From: Poriferisodalis sp965221945
Lineage (GTDB): Bacteria > Actinomycetota > Acidimicrobiia > Acidimicrobiales > Poriferisodalaceae
DNA length: 64,000 bases
NCBI RefSeq assembly: GCF_965221945.1
Contig: NZ_OZ244925.1
Location: 2,914,001 to 2,978,000 of the forward strand
Reading direction: 5' to 3'
Within the stretch, counting starts at the first letter, position 1. Every line of letters starts with the position of its first letter. The notes beneath the pieces are model-generated. The model did not search any database, was not told the origin of the DNA, and worked only from the letters and a program-made list of their open reading frames with translations. Below are positions 51,990-59,931 of this stretch, piece by piece. Both the position numbers and the translations under genes were made by a program.

Positions 51990-53531
51990 ATGTTGAAACA
52001 GTTCTGCCGTTGGGCATGGGGCCGGCGCGACGACGCTTCTCAATCGGTGACGCCGCACATCCACGCGGGAACTCAGGCGGTTGCCGACGAACGGCGAGAG
52101 CCAGCGTTGATCGATCTATCGGAAGAATGGGGCTTCACGTTCGAACTGCTGGAGGAAACGCAGGCTTGGCGCGAGCGATCTGTCCATGAGATCTTGCTGC
52201 GGGACAGTGACCACGTTGACGCCACCGCTGCATGCCAGATCCGGATACCCCTTGAGCTCGTCAGCCGCTACGCACCAGGAGCACAGGTTGGCGACCGTCT
52301 GCGCATGCTCCTGCCATTCGCGGTTCGTCCGAAGAGTCTCCTCCTCAACGTCGGCCTCGCAGGGGCCGATGGGAGTCCGGCATCACTCGTCCTCAAGCGA
52401 GACTCTGCCCAAATTCAAGCCGGATACATGTCGCATGTTGATGGTCGTCCGCTTGAGGAACAGCCTCTCGGAGGAGCACTGTGGGCAGGTGTCTCGCACT
52501 ACACGTCTTGGGCCTGGCGAGAGCACTATGTCGGTCCTGAGAGACGAGCGCGGAAGCTTCGTTGGCTTGGTCTGGGCCGCGGATGGCGAGCAGATGCTCT
52601 CGCCAGCTATCTCAACGCCGATCTGGAACTGGGCATCAACGCTCGACACGTCACAGAGTGGCTGCGCCAGACGGAGGACGCTCGGATAGCGCTGGTCGAA
52701 GCCCTGCAGGAGGGCGAGGATCCGGAGTCTTCCTCGGAGTCGATTCTTCTGGCGGTTCCGTTCATGCCAATCCGACCACACGGGATCGCAGATATCGACA
52801 TACTCGTCGCCGAGTTCTGCAACGCCGTCGACTCCATGAACCCTCGTGCGCGACGCTTCCTGGCCGAGCTCGGCCGTCGATGGCACGTGATCATCGACAC
52901 AGTGGTGCCCGTCGACCGACCATGCACTGTCAAGTTGTCGGAGCAGCGTCCGTGGCGAGACGCTCCGTCGCCGTACCTGCGACAAGAGATTGAAGTGGGC
53001 GATGCGACGACCACCCATGTCGAGATCCGCGCCTCAGATCATGGCATCGTGCTTGACCGATTGCGCGTCGACGACTTCGCAGGCGAACGCGTCGACGTCA
53101 AGGTCAGCGACGATGCTCGGGAAACAGCTGATGCCATCGCTCTGTACGCCGACGCGAGCACGTCACCCGGCATCGTGCGAGTCGGCCTTCGGGCACGGCT
53201 TCGCCGCGGCTACTGGCGCCCGATCTGGTGGCTGCAACTGCTCATCACGATGGCCGGTGCCACCATGCTGTGGCTGCCCGGGACGTTTGCTCACCTAGTC
53301 GAGAGCCTGGCACTCCTGACGTTTCCACTCACGCTTGCTGGCGTCGTCGTCCTTACCCGTGAATCCACTTCGCTGGCCGAGAGACTGCTCCGGCGCAGCC
53401 GCACACTGCTGATGGCCTCCATTGCAGCGCTGTGGGCCGTGGCGCTGGGTCGACTGCTACTGCACGCCGAGGTTGGGTGGGCCGAATCGGCCTGGGCATG
53501 GGTGCGTGACACCATCAGCTGGATGGGCTGA
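51990..53531 (+). CDS. membrane-anchored protein of unknown function
   Basis: A 513-residue protein; I choose the ATG at 51990 because the longer frame upstream is antisense to the HEPN-like gene. Residues 1-400 are soluble and mixed alpha/beta (IDLSEEWGFTFELLEE, ILLAVPFMPIRPHGIADIDI). The C-terminus has three or four membrane helices (WWLQLLITMAGATMLWLPGT, LLTFPLTLAGVVVLT, LLMASIAALWAVALGRLLL). No domain is recognised; a cytosolic sensor with a membrane effector is conceivable in this defence-like context. Its last 25 codons are part of the 333-bp direct repeat. Confidence 0.7.
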   Translation: MLKQFCRWAWGRRDDASQSVTPHIHAGTQAVADERREPALIDLSEEWGFTFELLEETQAWRERSVHEILLRDSDHVDATAACQIRIPLELVSRYAPGAQVGDRLRMLLPFAVRPKSLLLNVGLAGADGSPASLVLKRDSAQIQAGYMSHVDGRPLEEQPLGGALWAGVSHYTSWAWREHYVGPERRARKLRWLGLGRGWRADALASYLNADLELGINARHVTEWLRQTEDARIALVEALQEGEDPESSSESILLAVPFMPIRPHGIADIDILVAEFCNAVDSMNPRARRFLAELGRRWHVIIDTVVPVDRPCTVKLSEQRPWRDAPSPYLRQEIEVGDATTTHVEIRASDHGIVLDRLRVDDFAGERVDVKVSDDARETADAIALYADASTSPGIVRVGLRARLRRGYWRPIWWLQLLITMAGATMLWLPGTFAHLVESLALLTFPLTLAGVVVLTRESTSLAERLLRRSRTLLMASIAALWAVALGRLLLHAEVGWAESAWAWVRDTISWMG

Positions 53532-53565
53532 GGAATACACTGAGTTCACGGAGCCAGGAGGCACG

Positions 53566-53736
53566 ATGGCCAAGAATGGCGCAAAGGGCGGTGGCCGGAA
53601 CGGTGCTGTAAGAGGCCGCAGTCAGTTCCAGAATCCGAAGAACGGCAACTGGATCAAGCGCGACGCGTCCTCGGGCCGCTTCATGGCGATGAAGAGATCT
53701 GGTGGCCCGTTCAAAGGCGTGCGACGCGAGGACTGA
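53566..53736 (+). CDS. 56-residue conserved small protein (right copy)
   Basis: AKNGAKGGGRNGAVRGRSQF, QNPKNGNWIKRDASSGRF, SGGPFKGVRRED: 56 residues, about 85% identical to the copy at 42046-42216, with mostly conservative changes, so both copies are under selection. It has a good ribosome site (GGAGGCACG). The gene lies 34 bases after the membrane-anchored protein gene and ends 12 bases before the hairpin shared with the tRNA. Confidence 0.8.
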   Translation: MAKNGAKGGGRNGAVRGRSQFQNPKNGNWIKRDASSGRFMAMKRSGGPFKGVRRED

Positions 53737-53748
53737 TCTGCGCGAAAC

Positions 53749-53776
53749 AAGCCCCGGAGCTGGGCTCCCGGGGCTT
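53749..53776 (-). terminator. terminator of the initiator tRNA gene (probably bidirectional)
   Basis: A nine-pair stem (AAGCCCCGG/CCGGGGCTT) followed on the minus strand by TTGTTTC, seven bases beyond the CCA end of the tRNA. It also lies just after the small-protein gene on the plus strand. Confidence 0.65.
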
Positions 53777-53782
53777 GCTGGT

Positions 53783-53859
53783 TGGTGGCGGGGGCAGGAT
53801 TTGAACCTGCGACCTTCGGGTTATGAGCCCGACGAGCTTCCAGACTGCTCCACCCCGCG
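53783..53859 (-). tRNA. initiator tRNA-Met (CAT)
   Basis: A 77-nt cloverleaf on the minus strand: acceptor CGCGGGG, D-arm GAGCAG...GGAAGCTC, anticodon arm TCGGGCTCATAACCCGA with CAT and the three G-C pairs (GGG/CCC) typical of initiators, T-arm GCAGGTTCAAATCCTGC, then CCCCGCC and an encoded ACCA. The first pair is C1xC72, unpaired like the C1xA72 of other bacterial initiators. Confidence 0.95.
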
Positions 53860-54116
53860 GCGAGAGCGACAACACTACCAGCGGCCTCCCGAAGCCAGCA
53901 AGGCCGTGGACTCCAACTGTCTGCTCCGCGTTGCGCCATCAGCTGTCGAGAGATTCACCGATGGCCTCTCAGACTTCAAGTTCGTGGCTCTCGACGCGGC
54001 AATACGCCATGTTCTCGCAGTCCGTGGTCTCGAGCTCGTGCGAACCGAATGGCTCAAGCCCGGCGATTGCTCGTGCAGTTCAAGGTGCGCCAGCGCCGCG
54101 AGCGGCGATCCCGCGA

Positions 54117-54145
54117 TTGACGTGATATGTGTAATTCACCATAAT
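54117..54145 (+). promoter_or_regulatory. promoter and likely operator of the second XRE gene
   Basis: TTGACG (54117-54122), 17 bases, CATAAT (54140-54145). The spacer contains GTGTAATTCACC, sharing its AATT-centred near-palindrome and position with the promoter at 10946-10974. GGGGAGG upstream of the ATG is a strong ribosome site. Confidence 0.6.
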
Positions 54146-54167
54146 GACGTAGGGGAGGTCGCCGCTG

Positions 54168-54455
54168 ATGACACGCGCCTACGACGAAGTGGTTGCGGCG
54201 CGCCGAGCGCGCGTTGTTCCAGACGCGGCAGCACGCGGCGAGGTGCTCGAGCAGGCATACAGCATTGCCATGCAGGTCGTTGAGCTACGCGAGAAGCACA
54301 GCCTGACCCAAGCCCAATTGGCTGCGCAGTGCGGTGTCAATCAGGCCGATATCAGCCGAATTGAACGCGGCGCGATGAGCCCCACTGCGCGCACGCTGCA
54401 GCGGATCGCTGACGCTCTCGATGCCGACGTTCGCCTCGTGGCCCGCGCCACCTGA
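54168..54455 (+). CDS. XRE-family helix-turn-helix regulator
   Basis: A 95-residue protein, paralogue of the one at 10635-10922: TRAYDEVVAARRARVVPDAA, HTH LTQAQLAAQCGVNQADISRI, then SPTARTLQRIADALDADVRL. No toxin gene accompanies it, so it is an orphan regulator or antitoxin. The shared promoter design suggests that each paralogue represses itself and perhaps the other. It is located between the initiator tRNA and the UPF0182 gene. Confidence 0.85.
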   Translation: MTRAYDEVVAARRARVVPDAAARGEVLEQAYSIAMQVVELREKHSLTQAQLAAQCGVNQADISRIERGAMSPTARTLQRIADALDADVRLVARAT

Positions 54456-54515
54456 CCGGTTCGCACAGCCGCCCTGAGCGCGAGCGGGTTCTTGGATGCG
54501 TCGCTGAGCGCAGGC

Positions 54516-57509
54516 TTAGCCGGTGGCGGCTTGTTCGAGAATGCGGGCGGCCCTGGCGATCAGGCTCTCGGCTTCGTCAACGGCCGTCTGGTAGGCCGCC
54601 AAGTCGCCTTCGCGCAGCGCCGCATCGGCCCGGTTGAAGGCCGTCGCGGCCCGCTCGAGCAGGTTGCTCACCGTGTCGGTGTCCAGCGTCGGCTCTGGCT
54701 CGTCGTCGGCAGGCGCAGCTGCCGCCGGCTCGTCGGGGGCATCATCAGGCGTCACGGCCGGCGCCGCACCCGTCAGGCTCACCGTCTCATTGATGATGTC
54801 GATGTCGACACCGCCGATGGCCTTCTCGAGTGCCCCCTCGAAGGTCTCTGAGATCGCCACGTTCGAGCCGATGCCGGCAATCACCAGCTGCAGCTCGGGC
54901 ACCGCCGTCGGCCCGGTCGCCGCAATGAACAGCGGCCGCACATACAGCAGCGAGTTCTCCACCGGGATCAGCAGCAGGTTGCCGGGCCGCACCACCGAGC
55001 CGTTCTGATTCAGCAGCGTCAGCCGCTCGGAGATCTCCTCCTCGGTCTGGATGTTCGAGTTGAACAGCGCCGGACCGTCGATCGGCTGATCAGACCGGAT
55101 CTCGAACACTTCGATCTGGCCATAACGGTCCGGATCGTTGTGGACCACCATGAAGCCTTCGAGGTTCTTACGAGAGTCGTCCTCGGAGAACGGCACGAAC
55201 GGCCGGAAGATCACAAACGAGGCAGAGTCGTCCCCCGGCAATCGGAACAGCAAGTACTGCGGGGAAATCCGAGCCTCGACCGTCGCGATCACCTGCCCGG
55301 TCGTCTCGTCGCGCACCGTCTCGACCGTGGTCTGCCCGATCGAATCGCCCGGATCCTGCGCAACCGCCCATGCCCCGGCTGCGTCGTAGAACTCCGACGG
55401 CTTGTCCAGGCGGTAACGGCCCCACGCATCGGTCTGCACCCTGAACAGATCCTCGGGGTACCGGAAGTGCTCACGCAGCTCGGCCGGCGGCGGGCCATCG
55501 GTAAACAGCGCAGGGAACTGCTTGATATAGGACTGCACGATCGGATCGTCGTCGTCCACAACATAGAACGTGACCGTCCCGTCGTGGGCGTCCACCACGG
55601 CCTTCACGGAGTTGCGCACGTAATTCAGCGGCTGACGCAGGTCGCTCCCCGGCGTCGCCGCCCGCGAATTGGTCCGCTGCGCATACGGGAACTGCGACGT
55701 GGTCGTGTAGGCGTCGAGCACCCACTTCACCTTCCCGTCGATGACAACCGGATAGGGGTCGTTGTCGTAGGACAGGAACGGGGCCAGCAGCCGCACCCGG
55801 TCGGAGATGTCACGGTTGTAGAGAATCCGGCTGTCGCCGGTGATCTCGCCCGAGACCAGCAGGTTCGGCTCGGCGAAGCGCATCGCAAACGCCAGCCGCC
55901 GCAGGAAACCGCCGATGCCCACTCCGTCGGAGCCGTCATATCGAGTCGTCTTGGTGCGGTCGTCATCGTCCTGGAAGTCGACCTCGGCACGCTGGGCGCC
56001 CACGATGGCGTAGCCCGGCAGGTCCTCGCCCACATACAGCCCGGGCTCGTCCAGCTCCAGGGCCTCAGCACCCGGAGAAATCACGTTCGGGATGTCGCCC
56101 AGTGCGTACGCCGGCCGGCCGTTGGTGTCCACCGTATTGGCCGGCGCCGCCGCCACGCCGTAGCCGTGGGTGTAGGCGACGTGCTCGGTCTCCCACGTGT
56201 CGGTCGGCAGCTCGGTGGGCCGCAGCTCACGGGCCGCCAGCACGATCTGGGTGACCTTGCCATCGATTTCGTACCGGTCCACGTCGATGTCGCGGAAGTC
56301 GTAGAAGCTCTTGATGCCCTGGGTCTGCTGGAACGTGTCCTGCATGACGGCCGGGTCCAGCAGCCGCACGTTGCGCACCGTTTCGAAGTTTTTCTCGATG
56401 TCGGTGGCGGTCAGCTCCGGTGTGAAGTTGAACTCACGCGGCGTCACGTCGTCGAGCCCGAGTGCTATGCGGGTCATCTCGATATTGCGCTCGATGTAGG
56501 GGGCCTCCCGGGTGGACTCCGAGGGCTCCACCTGGAAGCGCTGGACGATGGCCGGATACGCCGCTCCCGCCAAGCCGGCAACGACCACCCACAACGCCAC
56601 CGCGATGACCGGGTAGGTGAAGCCGCGCCGCCAGATGTTCACGATCAGCAGCAAGAAGCTGAAGATGCTGATGATCATGAGCAGCTGCAGGACGGGCAGC
56701 TGCGCGTTCACGTCTGTGTAGGTGGCGCCGTCCACGAAGCCCCGCGTCGACAGCGTCAGCTCGAATCTGTCGAAGTAGTACCCGATGGCCTTGATGAGCG
56801 CCAGCAGGCCCAGCAGCAGCGACAGGTGCGCCTTCACCTGCGGTATGACCCGGCTGCCTGCGGGTGCTTGGACCCGGATTGCCCCGTTCAGGTAGTGCCA
56901 GATGGTGGTGAAGATGAACGTCACCAGAACGGCAGCGAAGGCCCAGCCGATCAGGAAATTGAAGAACGGCAGGCGGAAGATGTAGAAGCCGACGTCGCGG
57001 CCGAACTGCGGGTCAGCGAGGCCGAATTCGGTGCTGTTGATGAAGAACAGCCACGCTTGCCACTGGCCCGAAACGCCCGAGCCGACCATGAAGGCCAGGA
57101 TCAGTGCGACGGCGATGCGGATGAGGCCGCGGCGGCGGCGGCTCATCTGGCGCCAGCGGGCGGCGATGTCCTCGGGCGGGCCTGGAGGGGCCGACTTGGC
57201 GGCTATGCGCTCGGCGATGAACAGGTTCACCCACAGCAGGACGAAGAAGATCGCTGTGAACAGCAGGCCGAGGCCGATCTTGGCCCACAGCACTTTCCAC
57301 CACACCGAGGCGAAGCCCAAGCTGTCGAACCACAGGTAGTCGGTGTAGAAGCCCGCCAGGCCGCGAATGGACAGCAGCAGGATCAGCCCGGCGCCGATGA
57401 CGATGCCGATGATCAGGCGGAAACGGTTGATGTTGCGACGGCGCGGCACCCGCCGAGGCTGCTGGGGCTGCTCGGACGCGGGAGGCGGCATGTCCTCGGG
57501 GGGACGCAT
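54516..57509 (-). CDS. UPF0182 family membrane protein
   Basis: A 997-residue protein of the UPF0182/COG1615 family found chiefly in actinobacteria and cyanobacteria. Seven transmembrane helices occupy residues about 30-320 (first NINRFRLIIGIVIGAGLILL; the family's FYTDYLWFDSLGF follows). A large extracytoplasmic domain contains QTQGIKSFYDFRDIDVDRYE, VAYTHGYGVAAAP and YVRPLFIAA. The C-terminal 90 residues are Asp/Glu/Ala-rich with a helical end. The role is unknown. Full length for the family; divergent from purN with an 83-base gap. Confidence 0.9.
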   Translation of the reverse strand: MRPPEDMPPPASEQPQQPRRVPRRRNINRFRLIIGIVIGAGLILLLSIRGLAGFYTDYLWFDSLGFASVWWKVLWAKIGLGLLFTAIFFVLLWVNLFIAERIAAKSAPPGPPEDIAARWRQMSRRRRGLIRIAVALILAFMVGSGVSGQWQAWLFFINSTEFGLADPQFGRDVGFYIFRLPFFNFLIGWAFAAVLVTFIFTTIWHYLNGAIRVQAPAGSRVIPQVKAHLSLLLGLLALIKAIGYYFDRFELTLSTRGFVDGATYTDVNAQLPVLQLLMIISIFSFLLLIVNIWRRGFTYPVIAVALWVVVAGLAGAAYPAIVQRFQVEPSESTREAPYIERNIEMTRIALGLDDVTPREFNFTPELTATDIEKNFETVRNVRLLDPAVMQDTFQQTQGIKSFYDFRDIDVDRYEIDGKVTQIVLAARELRPTELPTDTWETEHVAYTHGYGVAAAPANTVDTNGRPAYALGDIPNVISPGAEALELDEPGLYVGEDLPGYAIVGAQRAEVDFQDDDDRTKTTRYDGSDGVGIGGFLRRLAFAMRFAEPNLLVSGEITGDSRILYNRDISDRVRLLAPFLSYDNDPYPVVIDGKVKWVLDAYTTTSQFPYAQRTNSRAATPGSDLRQPLNYVRNSVKAVVDAHDGTVTFYVVDDDDPIVQSYIKQFPALFTDGPPPAELREHFRYPEDLFRVQTDAWGRYRLDKPSEFYDAAGAWAVAQDPGDSIGQTTVETVRDETTGQVIATVEARISPQYLLFRLPGDDSASFVIFRPFVPFSEDDSRKNLEGFMVVHNDPDRYGQIEVFEIRSDQPIDGPALFNSNIQTEEEISERLTLLNQNGSVVRPGNLLLIPVENSLLYVRPLFIAATGPTAVPELQLVIAGIGSNVAISETFEGALEKAIGGVDIDIINETVSLTGAAPAVTPDDAPDEPAAAAPADDEPEPTLDTDTVSNLLERAATAFNRADAALREGDLAAYQTAVDEAESLIARAARILEQAATG

Positions 57510-57592
57510 ATGGCCGCGAGGCTACTGGGGCGCGTCGGCGCCGCAGCCAGCGGACCGCGCTGTCGGCGGGCGGGGCGCGTAGGTTCGGCGGG

Positions 57593-58309
57593 GTGCGGCT
57601 GGGGGTATTGGTTTCGGGAACCGGTTCGATCCTCGAAGCGCTGCTGGGCCGCGGGCTGCCGGTGCGCCTGGTGGCGGCCGATCGGGCGTGCCGTGGGCTG
57701 AGGATTGCAGCCGATGCCGGGATCGAAACCGTGCTGGTAGGGCGTGAGGATCGGATGGTGGATGTGGCTGGGCGGTCCGGCGGGGCTGGTGCGGGCGGCG
57801 AGTCCGGTGGATCGGGCCGGCGGCAGTTCGACCGCAACGGCTACAGCTGCGAGCTGGCGGCTGAGCTGGCCGGGCGAGACGTGGACGTGGTGGCGATGGC
57901 CGGCTTCGGCACTGTGCTGGATGGATCGTTCTTCGAGTGGGGCGGCGGGCGCTACCGGGGGCGGGTGCTGAACACGCACCCGTCGCTGCTGCCGGCGTAT
58001 CCGGGTTGGCACGCGGTACGTGACGCGTTGGCTGCGGGTGCCGCCGAATCGGGCTGCACCGTGCATGTCGCGATTCCCGAAGTGGATGCGGGCCCGGTGC
58101 TGGCCCAGCGTGTAGTGCCAGTGCTGGCGGGCGATGATGAGGCGACGCTGCATGAGCGGATCAAGACCGTGGAGCGGGAGCTGTACCCGGCGACGATTGC
58201 GGCGTTCTTGGAGCGTTGCGAGACCGATGAGGTCGCCGTACCAGTCGGCGGTTCGACTGGCGGGCAGGCTGGCGGGCAGGAACGGATTCAGGAGGGACTG
58301 ACCCGATGA
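57593..58309 (+). CDS. purN: phosphoribosylglycinamide formyltransferase
   Basis: A 238-residue GAR transformylase from GTG 57593. N-terminal RLGVLVSGTGSILEAL, catalytic/binding VVAMAGFGTVLD, NTHPSLLPAYPGWHAV (His in NTHPSLLP), the conserved Asp in EVDAGPVLAQR and a C-terminal ERELYP. It uses 10-formyl-tetrahydrofolate to formylate GAR in purine synthesis. A Gly/Ser-rich insert of about 25 residues (near residue 60) is unusual for PurN. The C-terminal tail is also Gly-rich. Coupled to purH by an ATGA overlap. Confidence 0.9.
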   Translation: MRLGVLVSGTGSILEALLGRGLPVRLVAADRACRGLRIAADAGIETVLVGREDRMVDVAGRSGGAGAGGESGGSGRRQFDRNGYSCELAAELAGRDVDVVAMAGFGTVLDGSFFEWGGGRYRGRVLNTHPSLLPAYPGWHAVRDALAAGAAESGCTVHVAIPEVDAGPVLAQRVVPVLAGDDEATLHERIKTVERELYPATIAAFLERCETDEVAVPVGGSTGGQAGGQERIQEGLTR

Positions 58310-59859
58310 GGGCGTTGATCTCGGTGTGGGACAAGACCGGCGTGGTGGACTTCGCGACTCGGCTGTCGGGGCTTGGCTGGGAGATCGTGTCGAGCGGCGG
58401 GACCGCTGCGGCGCTGGCCGATGCGGACGTGCCGGTGCTGGCAGTGGAGGACGTGACCGGCAGCCCCGAGATGCTCGACGGCCGGGTCAAGACGCTGCAC
58501 CCGCGGCTCCATGGCGGGATCCTGGCGGACCGGTCGAAGCCAGCGCATCTGGCGTCGCTGGATGAGCACGGCATTGCCGCCATCGACCTGGTGGTGTGCA
58601 ACCTGTACCCGTTCCGTTCCGATCCGGGCCCGGAGCTGATCGACATCGGCGGGCCGGCCATGGTGCGGGCCGCCGCCAAGAACCACGGCGACGACGTCGG
58701 CGGTGTCGGCGTGGTGGTCGACCCGGCCGATTACGAGCCGGTGCTGGCGGAACTCGCGGAGCAGGGTTCTTTGAGCTCCGCGACCCGGCGGCGATTGGCG
58801 AGGGCCGCCTTTGCACATACGGCTGCGTACGACGCGGCGATTGTCAGCTGGCTGGACGAGCCCGACGATGCGGAGTCCGGGACCGCCGATCCGGGGGACA
58901 CTCCCCTGCCGCCCACCGTGCATCTGGCGCTGGAGCGGGTCGACGAGTGCCGCTACGGCGAGAACCCGCACCACCTCGGGGCCCGGTATCGACCGGTCGG
59001 CGAGCTGACGTGGTGGGACCACGCCTTCCAGCACCGCGGGCTGGCGCTGAGCTACCTGAACTTCTTCGACGCCGATGCGGCCTGGCGGATCGTGCACGAC
59101 CTGGGCGATGCCGAGGACTGCCCGGCTGTGGTCATTGTGAAGCACGCCAACCCGTGCGGCGCGGCCGCCGGCGACGACCTCGCCGAGACCTACCAACGGG
59201 CGTACGACTGCGATGCCCGTTCGGCATTCGGCGGCATCGTGGCGTTCAACCGAGTGGTCGACCTGGACACGGTCGAACGCCTGGAAGCCGCAGCACAGGC
59301 CGACCTGGTGATCGCGCCCGGGTACGAGGACGGCGTTGTCGAGCGCATCGAGGCGAAACGGCGCAACACCCGGGTGCTGGAAGCGCCCCGACCTGAGTCG
59401 GTGGGCATCTCGCTGCGGCAGATCAACGGCGGCTGGCTGGCGCAGTCTCCACATGCCTTCGCCTCAGCGCCCGAGGACTGGCAGGTGGTGACCCAGCGCC
59501 GGCCCACCGAGCAGGAGCTGGCCGATGCCCGCTTCGCTTGGCGAGTGTGCGGGCATGTCACGTCGAACGCCATCGTGCTGGCGCGTGACCGCACGGCGTG
59601 GGGCATCGGTGCCGGCCAGCAGAACCGGGTGGAGTCAGGCCAGCTCGCCGCCTCGAAGGCCGACGGGCGTGCCGCGGGCGGCGCCTGCGCCAGCGACGCC
59701 TTCTACCCGTTCCCCGACGGCGTCGAAGCCGCCGCCGAAGCCGGCGTGAGCGTGGTGGTTCAACCCGGCGGCGCCCTGCGAGACGACGACGTCATCGCCC
59801 GAGCCAACCAACTCGGCCTCGCCATGCTCTTCACCGGGGAGCGTCAGTTCCGGCACTGA
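58306..59859 (+). CDS. purH: bifunctional AICAR transformylase/IMP cyclohydrolase
   Basis: A 517-residue PurH. The N-terminal IMP cyclohydrolase domain shows ALISVWDKTGVVDFA, EIVSSGGTAAAL, RVKTLHPRLHGGIL and NLYPF. The AICAR transformylase part contains VKHANPCGAA, DARSAFGGIVAFNR, GIGAGQQNRVES and SDAFYPFPDGVEAA, ending in GGALRDDDVI. It catalyses the last two steps of IMP synthesis. Operon with purN; followed by a hairpin that overlaps its stop codon. Confidence 0.97.
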   Translation: MRALISVWDKTGVVDFATRLSGLGWEIVSSGGTAAALADADVPVLAVEDVTGSPEMLDGRVKTLHPRLHGGILADRSKPAHLASLDEHGIAAIDLVVCNLYPFRSDPGPELIDIGGPAMVRAAAKNHGDDVGGVGVVVDPADYEPVLAELAEQGSLSSATRRRLARAAFAHTAAYDAAIVSWLDEPDDAESGTADPGDTPLPPTVHLALERVDECRYGENPHHLGARYRPVGELTWWDHAFQHRGLALSYLNFFDADAAWRIVHDLGDAEDCPAVVIVKHANPCGAAAGDDLAETYQRAYDCDARSAFGGIVAFNRVVDLDTVERLEAAAQADLVIAPGYEDGVVERIEAKRRNTRVLEAPRPESVGISLRQINGGWLAQSPHAFASAPEDWQVVTQRRPTEQELADARFAWRVCGHVTSNAIVLARDRTAWGIGAGQQNRVESGQLAASKADGRAAGGACASDAFYPFPDGVEAAAEAGVSVVVQPGGALRDDDVIARANQLGLAMLFTGERQFRH

Positions 59860-59872
59860 CAAGTGCCGGAAC
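59847..59872 (+). terminator. terminator hairpin after purH
   Basis: An 11-pair perfect stem (GTTCCGGCACT/AGTGCCGGAAC) with loop GACA overlaps the purH TGA. There is no T tract, so efficiency is uncertain. Confidence 0.55.
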
Positions 59873-59931
59873 CATCAGACACAGTCGGCACTAGCGCATC
59901 GGCGTCGCTGCGCTATGAGTCGGTGTGAGCC

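Larger units (their letters stand above)
53457..53788 (+). repeat. 333-bp direct repeat, right copy (at the initiator tRNA)
   Basis: Partner of 41937-42269. It includes the 3' end of the membrane-anchored protein gene, the conserved leader (GAATACACTGAGTTCACGG), the small-protein gene and the terminator, and ends in the 3' end of the tRNA gene. Confidence 0.75.

Noticed and set aside
55140..57701. An 853-codon plus-strand frame opposite the UPF0182 gene
   Set aside because: Translation is rich in Arg, Gln, His and Asp without any domain; it mirrors the UPF0182 codons.
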